Shown piece after piece: positions 16,676-25,418 of a DNA stretch of 64,000 nt. The notes beneath the pieces are model-generated. The model worked only from the letters and a program-made list of their open reading frames with translations, searched no databases and was not told the DNA's origin. The position numbers were made by a program, and so were the translations under genes. This stretch comes from DASYLJ01 sp964404165. Its GTDB lineage: Bacteria; Desulfobacterota; Binatia; DP-6. Location: assembly GCA_964404165.1 (NCBI GenBank), contig CAYOIZ010000011.1, positions 1 to 64,000 on the forward strand, given 5' to 3'. Numbering within the stretch: the stretch's first letter is position 1; each line of letters starts with the position of its first letter.

Positions 16676-17938
16676 GTGGTTGCGGCAGCGGATGACTTTC
16701 GTGGTCAGCTCCGTCAGCAGGTGGGCTATCTTCGGCGGTCGATCGAACAGTTCGACGCCGGGCATGAGGATGAGGCGCTCCGCATAGCGGTTGCCATCCG
16801 GGTTCTCCTTCACGATACGTCGGCCTCGACATCTCTTCTCACGCATCTCGGCGTAAAGGACCGGGTTCGCCTCATCAGCACTTCACCGGGCGGCCCTGCC
16901 GACGCCAGCGTCATGTTCGCCTTCGGGATGGGGCTAATGGATTTTCGCCGTGCGGTGGCGATCCGGCCCCGGTTGGGCGAGATCGGCTGGCGGCTGGTTC
17001 CCGCGGACGAGTGGTGGACCGAGGTCATCCACGTCTTTGACCGAGGCGCGACGCGCGTCTCGCGGAAGACCATGGTCTTGGGCGCAGCGAACAAGCAGGG
17101 CGGCGCACATGTCGACCCAAAGCTCGGCGGCGCCTTCAAGCGGCTGGCGCAAGACGGTGCGCTCCTACACCGTGTGACGCGCCAGCCAGATGGCTCCGAG
17201 GTCAGGCAGCCGCTGCTCGACATCCACATCGTGAACCTTCGCGACATGGCATTCGAGATCGTGAACAGCCCCGACATCGCGGTCCTCGCGTCCGAGCACT
17301 TCCCCGCGCCATGCCGTGACTGCCGCGGCGTTGTGCGAGGCAATGCTCGAGAGCCGCGCATCGTTCGGCGAAACACTTACAGCGCAACACAGTGTCACGA
17401 ACTTGAGTGCGACCACTCGTGGCACGTCACCGCGATGGTTCCGTCGGACTCCGACGACGTGCTCGTCTTCGACCACCCGTGCGACTGCGCGTTCGGCGAG
17501 TACGAGTCGCGCGTGTTCCGGATGGTTGGGATGAGACATCGACGCTTCGCCTCGTACGCCTGGGGCAAGTACCAGCAGGAAGGCCGCGGGGCTGTAGTCG
17601 CTTGGGAAGTCGACGCTCATAGGAAGTTCGACATCCCCGACCAGATTCCGCTTGAGCCCTTGTACGAGTTTGGCTATTGCGCGCTCGGAAGTCTGGATAG
17701 CTCGGGAATGCCGACCTGGCTGCGTGCCGAGGAGCCCAAGATCCGTCCCGCCGTTGCGGAGTACAATCCCGAGACGGGCTACGTCGTCGTCTGTCGTCAC
17801 CTCGACGGAGGAGTTGAGCCCACAATCCTGAAGGTTCGCAACGTGCCACCTCTACCGCCGCAAGCATGGGCGGAGCGTGATTCCGCCTGGAAGGAAAGTC
17901 GGACGGCGTCCGATGTGTCCTCCAGCGAATCGGCCTAG
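16676..17938 (+). CDS. Hypothetical protein with GGAHVDP motif
   Basis: A 420-aa protein with a GTG start (VVAAADDFRGQLRQQVG). Residues about 1-210 resemble a widespread uncharacterised domain: LRRSIEQFDAGHEDEALRIA, then LGAANKQGGAHVDPKL, then VNLRDMAFEIVNSPDIAVL. The His/Asp in GGAHVDP look like conserved functional residues (inference). The second half has a Cys pair (PCRDCRG) and further Cys/His (CHELECDHSWH), possibly a metal-binding insert. Its stop overlaps the next start by one base, implying co-transcription. Function unknown. Domain fusion is possible, since the N-terminal domain is known to me as a stand-alone protein. Confidence 0.65.
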   Translation: MVAAADDFRGQLRQQVGYLRRSIEQFDAGHEDEALRIAVAIRVLLHDTSASTSLLTHLGVKDRVRLISTSPGGPADASVMFAFGMGLMDFRRAVAIRPRLGEIGWRLVPADEWWTEVIHVFDRGATRVSRKTMVLGAANKQGGAHVDPKLGGAFKRLAQDGALLHRVTRQPDGSEVRQPLLDIHIVNLRDMAFEIVNSPDIAVLASEHFPAPCRDCRGVVRGNAREPRIVRRNTYSATQCHELECDHSWHVTAMVPSDSDDVLVFDHPCDCAFGEYESRVFRMVGMRHRRFASYAWGKYQQEGRGAVVAWEVDAHRKFDIPDQIPLEPLYEFGYCALGSLDSSGMPTWLRAEEPKIRPAVAEYNPETGYVVVCRHLDGGVEPTILKVRNVPPLPPQAWAERDSAWKESRTASDVSSSESA

Positions 17939-18552
17939 TGGAACAGGTTGCGTTGAGCACCCACGAAGACACACTCCTGGCGAGGGCAGCTCGGTTCCTG
18001 ATTGACGGCGACGAGCACGACGCGGCGAACGTGCTTTTGTCGTGCTCGTTGGAGTACTGGGAATCCGGTGATTCGCGTTGGGCAGGTGACGAGCGCCACG
18101 ACGCCCTCCACGTAAAACTCACAGGTCCACGCGCCGCTCAAGACGTCCTCTCGCAGGAGCGCCATCCGATCACCGAGACCATCCGGCGGGCGCTCACGGC
18201 CGTGTTACCGGACAGGACGTACCTCAAGCACCTCACCGTCCACATGGAACATCTCGCGATCGACCCCGGCTGGCGCCAGGAGTTGTTGGAGATTGCTCGG
18301 GCCGTGGAGTTCACAACCAGGCGGCGCAGGGACGTTCCCTGTTCAACTGTCTGCCACGACGGCAAGTGGGGGATCTTGGAGGTCGACGGCGAAACCTTCC
18401 ATCCGGCGACGCGAACGGTCGAGGATCATGCGCGCGACCGCCTGTTCCGGGAGCACGGCATACTCGTCGTCGAGCACTTCGATGCCAGCGAGTGCTACAA
18501 CCAGGCAGACGACGTCGTCGCACGAGTCCTGCGGCTGCTCTCACGGGCATAG
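17938..18552 (+). CDS. Protein with C-terminal DUF559/Vsr-like endonuclease-type domain
   Basis: A 204-aa protein with a GTG start overlapping the previous stop by one base. The C-terminal 65 residues (WGILEVDGETFHPATRTVED, then HARDRLFREHGILVVEHFDA) follow the pattern of restriction-endonuclease-like DUF559/DUF2726 domains. These have E-x-DG..FH, a conserved R-D before a helix, and a final HILVVEHF-type strand with an Asn/Gln-rich turn. The N-terminal 120 residues are helical and unrecognised. In an accessory operon this suggests nucleic-acid cleavage in defence or DNA repair. The nuclease call rests on pattern only. Confidence 0.6.
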   Translation: MEQVALSTHEDTLLARAARFLIDGDEHDAANVLLSCSLEYWESGDSRWAGDERHDALHVKLTGPRAAQDVLSQERHPITETIRRALTAVLPDRTYLKHLTVHMEHLAIDPGWRQELLEIARAVEFTTRRRRDVPCSTVCHDGKWGILEVDGETFHPATRTVEDHARDRLFREHGILVVEHFDASECYNQADDVVARVLRLLSRA

Positions 18553-18565
18553 CGAAAGGGCGATC

Positions 18566-18982
18566 ATGTCCACCATCCAACTCCGTCCGTTTGGGCCAGC
18601 TCATCGCTACTGCGGCCCGCTGACGATCAGCGTCGATCAGCCAACCCGCGGGGAGCAGGTCGCCGTACTATCGGGCGCACTGGAGCAGGGCCGCTACAAG
18701 CTACGCATCGAGGCAGCGAGTATCGAGATTCCAGCGGACGACGTTCGGGAGGATGACTACGGTCCATACGCGGTTGTTCGGGAACAGCAACTCCAGATTC
18801 CGGGTGGCGTGTTGAACGTCGAGAATCGTGGCGAAGGCGAAGCCCTGCTCGAAATCCTGGGCTATGGCGGAGAGCCACTACACATCTCCTTCGAGTTCGG
18901 GCACTACGACGCGGCCGGGAAGGACTTCGACTCGCCGCGGCCGGGTTCGCCGCCTCCGCCGGTGCGACAGGCCAGGCGATAG
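18566..18982 (+). CDS. Small hypothetical protein
   Basis: A 138-aa protein starting at ATG 18566 (MSTIQLRPFGPAHRYCGPLT) with GAAAGGG upstream, 13 bp after the nuclease-like gene. It looks like a single all-beta domain (VAVLSGALEQGRYKLRIEAA, LEILGYGGEPLHISFEFGHY), with a Pro-rich tail (PGSPPPPVRQARR). No known motif. Its place between the nuclease-like and AlbA_2 genes suggests it is part of the same system. Longer in-frame starts to 18293 overlap the previous gene and are rejected. Confidence 0.6.
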   Translation: MSTIQLRPFGPAHRYCGPLTISVDQPTRGEQVAVLSGALEQGRYKLRIEAASIEIPADDVREDDYGPYAVVREQQLQIPGGVLNVENRGEGEALLEILGYGGEPLHISFEFGHYDAAGKDFDSPRPGSPPPPVRQARR

Positions 18983-19002
18983 TCCGAAACGCGCACGATT
19001 GA

Positions 19003-19986
19003 ATGGCGGACAACGCGCGTGCTCTGTACGACTCGCTCGTAGAGCACAAAGATCTAGCGGCTCTGGTTGGTCGACCAGAGGATATCCACCTGGAAGTGAA
19101 GGAGTGCGACTCGGGTCTCACGTCCCGGATCAAGGGCTACATGTCCCAGGCGCTATCCGGCTTCGCAAACTCGGATGGTGGCGTGCTCATCCTGGGCCTC
19201 ACGGCGAAGAGTGAGAGCCGAGACGAGCCGGACATCATCATTCGCGTGAAGCCGTTTCCGAGGTACGAAACTGCGGCAAGCGCCGTTCGTGCCTTGGTCG
19301 GAGACGCGGTGATGCCCATCGTCTCTGGCGTTCTGGTCTCCAGCGTCCCGGGCGCCACAGACGGCTACGGGTACGTCAAGATTCTCATTCCAGCGAGCGA
19401 CGGCGGTCCGCATCGGGCCATTCTGAAGGAAGTTGGTGAGCGCGAATATTGGAAGCGTTCTGTGGGCAGCTTCTATCGAATGGAGCACTTCGACATCGCG
19501 GACATGCTCGGTCGGCGACGCCGCCCCGACCTTCGCGTAGAGTGGCGACCGATCGCCGGCAAGATCAATGGGGACGATGGTGAGCTACGACTCGTGTTGA
19601 CGCTGGTCAATGAGGGTCGGGGCATTGCTCGGTTCCCGATGCTGCAGGTCGACCTGAGCAAGCCGTTGGTCATGTTCGAGTACGGGCTCGATGGCAATCG
19701 GCGCCATGGTCTCGAATGGCGTCGGTTATCCGTAGGATCCACGTCCAATCGACATGCGTTCGTCGGGACGGAGGGGCATGTAGTTCATCCGGGCGTGCCC
19801 TTCGACGTGACTGTCGTGACGGGGGTGTCTATCCGCCGCCACGCAGATCAACCCTGGGAGTACTTCCCGCGGGAGCTGGTGATTCCCTATCGGGTTGCCG
19901 CCGAGGAGATGGCCGTTCGAGACGGTTCGATACGTATCGATGTCGAAGCTGAACTCGAACGCATCAAGTCGGACCTCGGCTGGTGA
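19003..19986 (+). CDS. AlbA_2 (Schlafen-type) putative nucleic-acid-binding protein
   Basis: A 327-aa protein. Residues about 25-150 contain the AlbA_2 signature: EDIHLEVKECDSG, then SQALSGFANSDGGVLILGLT, then YGYVKILIPASDGGPHRAIL and YWKRSVGSFYRM. AlbA_2/Schlafen-core domains bind or cut nucleic acids and are common in bacterial defence and regulatory proteins. The C-terminal half (RRPDLRVEWRPIAG onward) is a separate beta-rich domain I cannot name. It starts 20 bp after the small protein and ends 16 bp before the RES gene, so it belongs to the same operon. Confidence 0.8.
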   Translation: MADNARALYDSLVEHKDLAALVGRPEDIHLEVKECDSGLTSRIKGYMSQALSGFANSDGGVLILGLTAKSESRDEPDIIIRVKPFPRYETAASAVRALVGDAVMPIVSGVLVSSVPGATDGYGYVKILIPASDGGPHRAILKEVGEREYWKRSVGSFYRMEHFDIADMLGRRRRPDLRVEWRPIAGKINGDDGELRLVLTLVNEGRGIARFPMLQVDLSKPLVMFEYGLDGNRRHGLEWRRLSVGSTSNRHAFVGTEGHVVHPGVPFDVTVVTGVSIRRHADQPWEYFPRELVIPYRVAAEEMAVRDGSIRIDVEAELERIKSDLGW

Positions 19987-20002
19987 ATGATCGCGTGATG
20001 CG

Positions 20003-21334
20003 ATGGACGAGATCGATCTCATTTGTCTCAAGTGCATCGGTGACCCTCACCTTCGTCAGCTACTGCGTGAGGAGGCGAGTCCCGGGCGCTGCGCGAGTTG
20101 CGGGAATCGCCGACTTGCCACTTCCCTGGAAGAGATCGCCGCGCAGATAGACTCCGCCTACCGCGAGCACTACAGGCCCGGAGACGACACCGGCTTCGGA
20201 ACAACCGGAGAAGACCCCGCGTCGATCGTGCAAGAGATCGCCAAGATCGAACCCGATATCGCGGAATCCGTCGTGGAGTATCTGTCGGCGCAGGAAGCTC
20301 GTGACGTACAAAAGGGCGCCGAGCCCTACTACGATCAGGACAGCAACTACGAGTTCATCGATCCGCATCCCGGGGAGTTGCTCATAGCCTGGGAGGAGTT
20401 CCGGACGCGGTTGCTTCATGAGCAGCGATTCTTCGACCGCGAGGCCGCAGATCGCTTGGCTGTCATCTTTGGAGATGGTCATTCGATAGCCGATCCGAAG
20501 GACCTCGTTCGAGTCTGCATCGCGCACCTGAAGCGCGGAGAGGCCGTGTTCCGGGCTCGGAGAGCGGATAGCCGCGACGTCCTACGACAGATCGGAAACG
20601 ATCCCCGCCAGCAACTCGCTCCTCCAGCTCCGCGACTTGCTGTTGCGGGACGAATGAACGCCGCAGGCATTCCGGTGTTCTACGGCGCGTTTTCCGCCGA
20701 CGTCTGCATAGCAGAGGTGCGACCTCATGTCGGCGGGACCGTCGTCGTTGGAGAGTTCCGTACGACCCGTCGGCTTCGCGTCCTCGATCTGACGCGACTC
20801 AACGAGCACGGTTACGCGAGGAGCTACTGGGATGATGACTTCGACGACCGGCTCACCAGACGGCGGTTTTTGGAGACCTTCCACGGGCTGATTTCTCGTC
20901 CGATTCAACCCCACGAGGAGACCCTCGAATATCTGCCGACGCAGGCGGTATCGGAGTATCTGGCCAGTGTCTTGGGACTGGATGGCATCATCTACGATTC
21001 GGCGCAGGTGAGCCCATCGAAGGAGGACGACAACCCTCGTCGGAGCCAGAATCTCGCGCTCTTCAACCATGCCGCTGGAGTCGTCGGCGGGCGCCGCCGG
21101 CGAAGCAGGAACGAGCGCATCGAGGCGCTGGTAGACGGCGACGAAGACATTGCGGAGCCGGAGTTACCGAGGCCGTCACTCAGGTACGTGCGGAGCTCGG
21201 CGCGAGCCGTTGAGGTCACCGGAGTGTCGGTGTCGCACAAGTATCGCTCGTTTCCGTACGCCACACCGCGACGACGACGTGCCAGTCTAGTCGCGAGTCC
21301 AGGGCGCGGAGGTCAGAAGCACGCTCCAGCCTGA
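20003..21334 (+). CDS. HEPN/RES N-terminal plus RES domain protein
   Basis: A 443-aa protein. Residues 1-50 contain two Cys pairs (CLKC, CASCG) in the style of the HEPN/RES N-terminal domain 1. The RES domain follows: VFRARRADSRDVLRQIGND, LAVAGRMNAAGIPVFYGAFS, DVCIAEVRPHVGGTVVVGEF. The Arg, Tyr and Glu of that core match the residues RES toxins use to degrade NAD+ (established for RES toxins of the Xre-RES type). No Xre/DUF2384 antitoxin is adjacent. The long N-terminal domain marks the solitary class often found in defence islands. The Arg-rich C-terminal 100 residues are unassigned. Confidence 0.82.
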   Translation: MDEIDLICLKCIGDPHLRQLLREEASPGRCASCGNRRLATSLEEIAAQIDSAYREHYRPGDDTGFGTTGEDPASIVQEIAKIEPDIAESVVEYLSAQEARDVQKGAEPYYDQDSNYEFIDPHPGELLIAWEEFRTRLLHEQRFFDREAADRLAVIFGDGHSIADPKDLVRVCIAHLKRGEAVFRARRADSRDVLRQIGNDPRQQLAPPAPRLAVAGRMNAAGIPVFYGAFSADVCIAEVRPHVGGTVVVGEFRTTRRLRVLDLTRLNEHGYARSYWDDDFDDRLTRRRFLETFHGLISRPIQPHEETLEYLPTQAVSEYLASVLGLDGIIYDSAQVSPSKEDDNPRRSQNLALFNHAAGVVGGRRRRSRNERIEALVDGDEDIAEPELPRPSLRYVRSSARAVEVTGVSVSHKYRSFPYATPRRRRASLVASPGRGGQKHAPA

Positions 21335-21460
21335 GCAGTCGCGTGCCGGGGAGTGAGACGCCGTGAGCGCCCGGCCCTTCATGCGTCAGCGTATCCTGGC
21401 GACAGACGCGTAGTGGAGTCCGTTGGTGATCGTGAAGGCACTATCACAACATGGCTGGAT

Positions 21461-21640
21461 CGCGATGCACGGCCCGCTCCTGAGCTCGTCGGGCGCGTTT
21501 CCACCGCGACCGCGATGGACCAACTCCGGGGGGCCTACATCACGTACGTCCTGACGTGGGCCGCCATCGATCTAGCCGTGGTGATCGATGCCTGGAGCCG
21601 GCGCATCATCGGCCCGGCCATCCTCACGAGATTGCTGGCT
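21461..21640 (+). pseudogene. Remnant of an IS3-family transposase (orfB integrase core)
   Basis: The frame reads DRDARPAPELVGRVSTATAM, then DQLRGAYITYVLTWAAIDLA, then VVIDAWSRRIIG, which aligns with the IS3-type rve core (typically ...W.ADITYV...LAVVLDAWSRRIVGW). The first catalytic Asp has become Tyr (GAYITYV), part of the strand before LAVV is missing, and both flanks lose similarity at once. It is a dead fragment of about 60 codons and evidence of past transposition in this island. Confidence 0.75.
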
Positions 21641-21934
21641 GCGCCAAGCTCGATGTTTGATGCTCGCGACGGCACGCTCCTATTCACGGACTGGACCAGT
21701 ACGTTCTTCACGAGCGCCCGCCGCTTCCCACCGGTGAGCGCTGGGACGTGAATCAGGCGAATCGCGCCTAGCTCCTCAGTGCCGTCGGTCGTTCCGACTC
21801 CCTGGCAACAGGCGAGGCGCTCTCGGCCCTTAGTGGCAGGGCTCAAAGCGCGGGCAAGTTGCGACCGGCTCACGCTGGAAGATGCGGACCAACGCGGGGC
21901 GGTGAGTGCGACTGCTTGGGGTCGGCGGACCGAA

Positions 21935-22741
21935 TCACTCGAGCGAAACGCGAAACGGCGGAGTGAAATCCATTTCATCTAGGTTTGCCGACGCTGCCGT
22001 CGCGTACAGACCGGATTGGGGAAAGCCTGGAAAGCAGCAGCGCGCCGGCGGTATGTATTTGCCGGAACACTGGAATTCACTGAACGTCGATGCCGAGCCC
22101 TCGTAAGAAGCGACTGTTCGCAACGAGGGCGATCCGTCAGCATACAGCACCGTCATCAGGTCCAGAGTGCGATAGGTTAGTGGGGTCGCGGTGTATGTGA
22201 GCAGCGGCGTTCCCGTGCAGTCCGATGACTCGTAGGAGATAGTCGCCTGCTGGTAGCTAGATGCCGACGCTCCATGAGCGCTCACCGCAAGCACGACGGT
22301 TGAGGGTCCTACCGAGCGTGCTACGAGCGCTGTGCCGTCATCTCGTTGGGTGCCAATCAACTGGCCTACCACTGAGTTCGCGGCGTTTCTCATGATGAGA
22401 GTCGGTCCACGCGGACCGATTGGACCGCGTTCACCTGGTGTTCCGGCAGCTCCTTTGGGCCCCTGATTGCCGTCCTGCCCAGGAGGCCCAGGAGGTCCGA
22501 GGGGCCCCGCCGGACCTTGAGGCCCGACCGGTCCCGTTTGACCAGATGGGATCGAGACGGACTGCAGGGTGGTTTCCTTGGCCTTGCAGGTTTCACGTGC
22601 CTTCACGGTGCCGTTCCGCATCACGCAGAGGGTTGCTGCGGACGCGGACCGGGGTGCCTGAAAGACGCTCCAGGTGATCACTAATGTTGCGGCCGTTGCC
22701 ATGCATTTAGTGAAGCCAATCCAGCAACTTATGCATCGCAT
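21935..22741 (-). CDS. Exported collagen-like (Gly-X-Y) protein
   Basis: About 268 aa with the start at 22741; an ATG at 22702 (MATAATLVITWSVFQAPRSA) is equally good and gives a cleaner signal peptide. After the signal comes a small Cys pair (LCVMRNGTVKARETCKAKE). A short collagen repeat follows (GPVGPQGPAGPLGPPGPPGQ and onward, about 18 triplets), then a 130-residue beta-rich C-terminal domain with three Cys. The layout matches bacterial collagen-like surface proteins with a globular head. A promoter lies just upstream and an XRE regulator is divergent. The long extension to 23170 crosses that regulator and is rejected. Confidence 0.78.
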   Translation of the reverse strand: MRCISCWIGFTKCMATAATLVITWSVFQAPRSASAATLCVMRNGTVKARETCKAKETTLQSVSIPSGQTGPVGPQGPAGPLGPPGPPGQDGNQGPKGAAGTPGERGPIGPRGPTLIMRNAANSVVGQLIGTQRDDGTALVARSVGPSTVVLAVSAHGASASSYQQATISYESSDCTGTPLLTYTATPLTYRTLDLMTVLYADGSPSLRTVASYEGSASTFSEFQCSGKYIPPARCCFPGFPQSGLYATAASANLDEMDFTPPFRVSLE

Positions 22742-22751
22742 GTGGGCCCGC

Positions 22752-22780
22752 ACCGTATGCAATTGCAAACGTGCCGTCAA
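22752..22780 (-). promoter_or_regulatory. Sigma70-type promoter for the collagen-like gene
   Basis: On the minus strand TTGACG (22775-22780) and TACGGT (22752-22757) are spaced by 17 bp. The spacer contains the near-palindrome TTTGCAATTGCATA, a plausible site for the divergent XRE regulator 27 bp away. Transcription would start about 4 bp before the ATG at 22741, favouring the 22702 start or a leaderless message. Confidence 0.5.
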
Positions 22781-22806
22781 GCATTTGTTGATAGCCGCCC
22801 CGCTGG

Positions 22807-23016
22807 ATGGGGGCGGAGGCGGTGTTCCGACGACGATTGCGCACATTGGTGATGGGCAGGTTCGGGTCGTTGGACAGATTCTACTTGGAAACGGGCTTCT
22901 CCAAGGGGCACCTGTCTCAGATTCTGCGCGGTACACGGAGTCCATCCCTGTCCACCGTCGTGCGCTTGGCGAAGTTGCTTGAGGTGGAAGTGGTCGATTT
23001 CTTCCGGCCCCAGTAA
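22807..23016 (+). CDS. XRE-family helix-turn-helix regulator
   Basis: A 69-aa protein, essentially a single Cro/CI-type HTH: SLDRFYLETGFSKGHLSQIL, then RGTRSPSLSTVVRLAKLLEV. The recognition-helix pattern F-S-K-G-H-L-S-Q-I-L is textbook. It is divergent from the collagen-like gene, with 65 bp between starts, so it probably regulates itself and that gene. Small size and lack of a sensor domain are normal for this class. Confidence 0.82.
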   Translation: MGAEAVFRRRLRTLVMGRFGSLDRFYLETGFSKGHLSQILRGTRSPSLSTVVRLAKLLEVEVVDFFRPQ

Positions 23017-23396
23017 GGAAGCGTGCTCGGGAAAGGCTACTGCCGGGACAGCGTAGTGGCGGCAGACCGGAGGTCGCGCTTCGAGCGCGCCTCAGCGAAC
23101 AAACCCCGATGAGATATTGGTGGCCGGTATCGTCTCTGTTCCACGCACGGACGGTCTGCATCGAACGCAACGACTAAACGGCGATGAACCCCTGTTCGCG
23201 AAGCGGCATCGCGCATTCCTGGGCTATGCCATTCGAGTCGAGGCAGCCGCGCCGTGATCGCGGCGGGATGGCGCACGCCTGGGAATCTGCGATTGTTCGC
23301 GCTGTACGTGTGCGGCAATTCCGGGCGCGCATCGACCGCTGGCGCTGAGGCGCGCCACACCTGGGAAGGCTCGAGGGGCCAGTTGCTAAGGACGTA
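23017..23396. other. Intergenic region, no gene seen
   Basis: About 380 bp between the XRE gene and the next plus-strand gene. Frames on both strands have no start context or recognisable motif. It may include the promoter of the following gene. Confidence 0.4.
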
Positions 23397-24773
23397 TTGA
23401 GGAGAGTGGTGTTCGGTTTGCCGACGAATTGCCGCTTGGTCGGACGACTCCAAGCGGATCGGACCCTGACCCCGATCGCGCCGAAGGACCGTTCGGGACA
23501 CGCTACGCCCTGGGTCGATGTTGCGATCGTGCAAGAGGTTTCCGGTACGCTCATCTGTGAGCTGCACCTCCGCTTCGTAGCCTACCGCGCTGGCCGAGAC
23601 AGACTGTCGAGTGTGCGGCCCTTGGCACTCGTGGCGCGGTTTCAGGCGGAAGTAGCGCCAAGCGCCTGGAGACCGTTGAACGACGATTCTGGTGCCGACC
23701 TTCGGCTCGAGAAGGCGTCGGCGAATCCCCACGTCGAAGTGTTGGAGGAGGCCTGGTTCGATAGAGCCTTGCGTAGGCTAACCGTCGACGAAGTACCCGA
23801 CGCGGTGTTCTCTGTCGCGCTCGTCCACCGGAGAGGCTTATCAAGCCACTATGCGTGCCGCGTTCGGACCCGCATTTGGCTCACCGACACGCCCCCGCCG
23901 AGAGTACCCGCCAAGCCGTTGCTTGGAATTGCCATCGCGCAGCTGCAACGCGACTACGAGGAGCGTTTCGGAGCGGCCTTCCCCGTATTCGGGAGCGTTG
24001 AGGAGTATGTCGTCGTACCGGATGCCAAGACCGGTCGCGGCAAGGTTATCCGCGGATATGGCCGGCGTAGCCGGGTGTGCCGAATTGAGGACGTTGGGTC
24101 CGTATACTCGGCGCTGGACGTGGTCGCCTATGGTTGGGATGCGCATGCAATCGATCCGTCCCAGGCCGAAACGATGGCATACGCGACAGAGCGGTTGGCG
24201 CGGGGAATCTCGAACGCGGCCGGTTCGAAGTTGATCCTGCTCCGCGTGATCGATGAACTGGAAAAGGTCCCAAACCAGCTCACCGAGGGAGAAGTGGCAT
24301 CCCTTCGGATGCTGGTCGATTCCAGCGATGTTCAGCATATCCCCGAGCGGCTGCATCGCATCCTCCGACGAAGTCCGCGCTACCCTCTCCCGAACCCGTC
24401 GATCGCTCACGCCGTGAGCGCCAGCAGCACGGTCTTGAAGCTGATTCGGTGCGTGATGCCATCTGACGCATTGACCCGCTTCGCGTCGGCGGAGGAAGCG
24501 ACCGCTGGTGACGTTCGTCCCGTGTTGAACATGGCGCTCGTGCGCATGGTTGGCGAAGAACTCGGATACCTCGGGAAGCGGCGACGTCCCGAGCGACCGA
24601 CGGGAACACCCGACACGCGCCTTCTGCACTTGGTCGCCCGCCTGCTTGCCAAGCGGCATCATCGGAAGGCGGATACCCTCCTCAGGACGTTGGTGAAACC
24701 GGCTCTGACGCCTCCGTACATGTTGTCTGGATTCATCGTCGAACTTGATGAGAAGCGCGCACGGGCCAAATAG
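23397..24773 (+). CDS. Hypothetical island protein
   Basis: A 458-aa protein I do not recognise. The frame opens with TTG at 23397; a GTG at 23406 is an alternative, and neither has a strong ribosome-binding site. Coding character is good throughout (FSVALVHRRGLSSHYACRVR, KPLLGIAIAQLQRDYEERFG, MLVDSSDVQHIPERLHRILR). N-terminal 170 residues look beta-rich; the rest is helical. There is no signal peptide, membrane segment or Walker motif. It lies between the collagen/XRE pair and the recombinase cassette, so it is likely cargo of the mobile element. Confidence 0.6.
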   Translation: MRRVVFGLPTNCRLVGRLQADRTLTPIAPKDRSGHATPWVDVAIVQEVSGTLICELHLRFVAYRAGRDRLSSVRPLALVARFQAEVAPSAWRPLNDDSGADLRLEKASANPHVEVLEEAWFDRALRRLTVDEVPDAVFSVALVHRRGLSSHYACRVRTRIWLTDTPPPRVPAKPLLGIAIAQLQRDYEERFGAAFPVFGSVEEYVVVPDAKTGRGKVIRGYGRRSRVCRIEDVGSVYSALDVVAYGWDAHAIDPSQAETMAYATERLARGISNAAGSKLILLRVIDELEKVPNQLTEGEVASLRMLVDSSDVQHIPERLHRILRRSPRYPLPNPSIAHAVSASSTVLKLIRCVMPSDALTRFASAEEATAGDVRPVLNMALVRMVGEELGYLGKRRRPERPTGTPDTRLLHLVARLLAKRHHRKADTLLRTLVKPALTPPYMLSGFIVELDEKRARAK

Positions 24774-25000
24774 GCTCGTCGCGATGCTCGTCCGCGCCGC
24801 CTGAACTAAGCCTCAGAAGATCGCAGGCTTAGGGTTCAGAGATACGTTCACGCAGCTGAAGTGCGCGCCTTTTTTGCGCGGGCCGCTTCGCTCCATGCTG
24901 TGAGTTCCACCTGGCGCCTTCCTGATCGCAGCCCAGCCTTCCAGAACCACGAGCGTGGCAACGGCTCCTTATCCTGGGGCCCAAGCGGAAGGGCGGACAG

Positions 25001-25276
25001 ATGGAATCGAAGGTTGAGGGGCTGCGACGGCTCGACCCCGATAGAGTCACTGCGACCGAGAGCTTGGCCGCGGCAGGAGTTGAACTGTCCAGGGTCGACG
25101 AGCGCGTAATCAGCACGCGCGAAGCCCAAAACCGGACGGGGCTTTCCCGTACGAGTCTGTGGCGGCTTGAGCGTGCCGGCGGCTTCCCGATGCGTCGTCG
25201 CTTGAGCAGCAATCGGGTTGGGTGGTTGGAGTCGGAGGTGGTGGCATGGATGCGGACTCGGCCACTCGGTCGGTAG
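25001..25276 (+). CDS. AlpA-like helix-turn-helix regulator/excisionase
   Basis: A 91-aa protein. The C-terminal 55 residues read VISTREAQNRTGLSRTSLWR, then LERAGGFPMRRRLSSNRVGW, then LESEVVAWM. This is the MerR-like winged HTH of the AlpA family (GLSR.S.W.LE..G.FP...L....VGW...EV..W). AlpA-type proteins regulate, or act as directionality factors for, integrated elements. Its position 460 bp upstream of a large serine recombinase fits that role. The N-terminal 35 residues are unassigned. Confidence 0.8.
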   Translation: MESKVEGLRRLDPDRVTATESLAAAGVELSRVDERVISTREAQNRTGLSRTSLWRLERAGGFPMRRRLSSNRVGWLESEVVAWMRTRPLGR

Positions 25277-25418
25277 TGGAGGTGCGTCGGACATCGGCCG
25301 GGAAGCGGGCGGAGGCTTGCCCTGCTGTCGAACCGAAAGCCAGCCCACCCTCCGTTCGATCGCTCTTGGATGATGCTGGCGGGCGGACTGACTGCAACGC
25401 ATCGCCAAGTAGGTCCGC

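Noticed and set aside
22742..23170. N-terminal extension of the collagen-like frame
   Set aside because: It crosses the XRE regulator and its promoter and has no signal peptide at its start.
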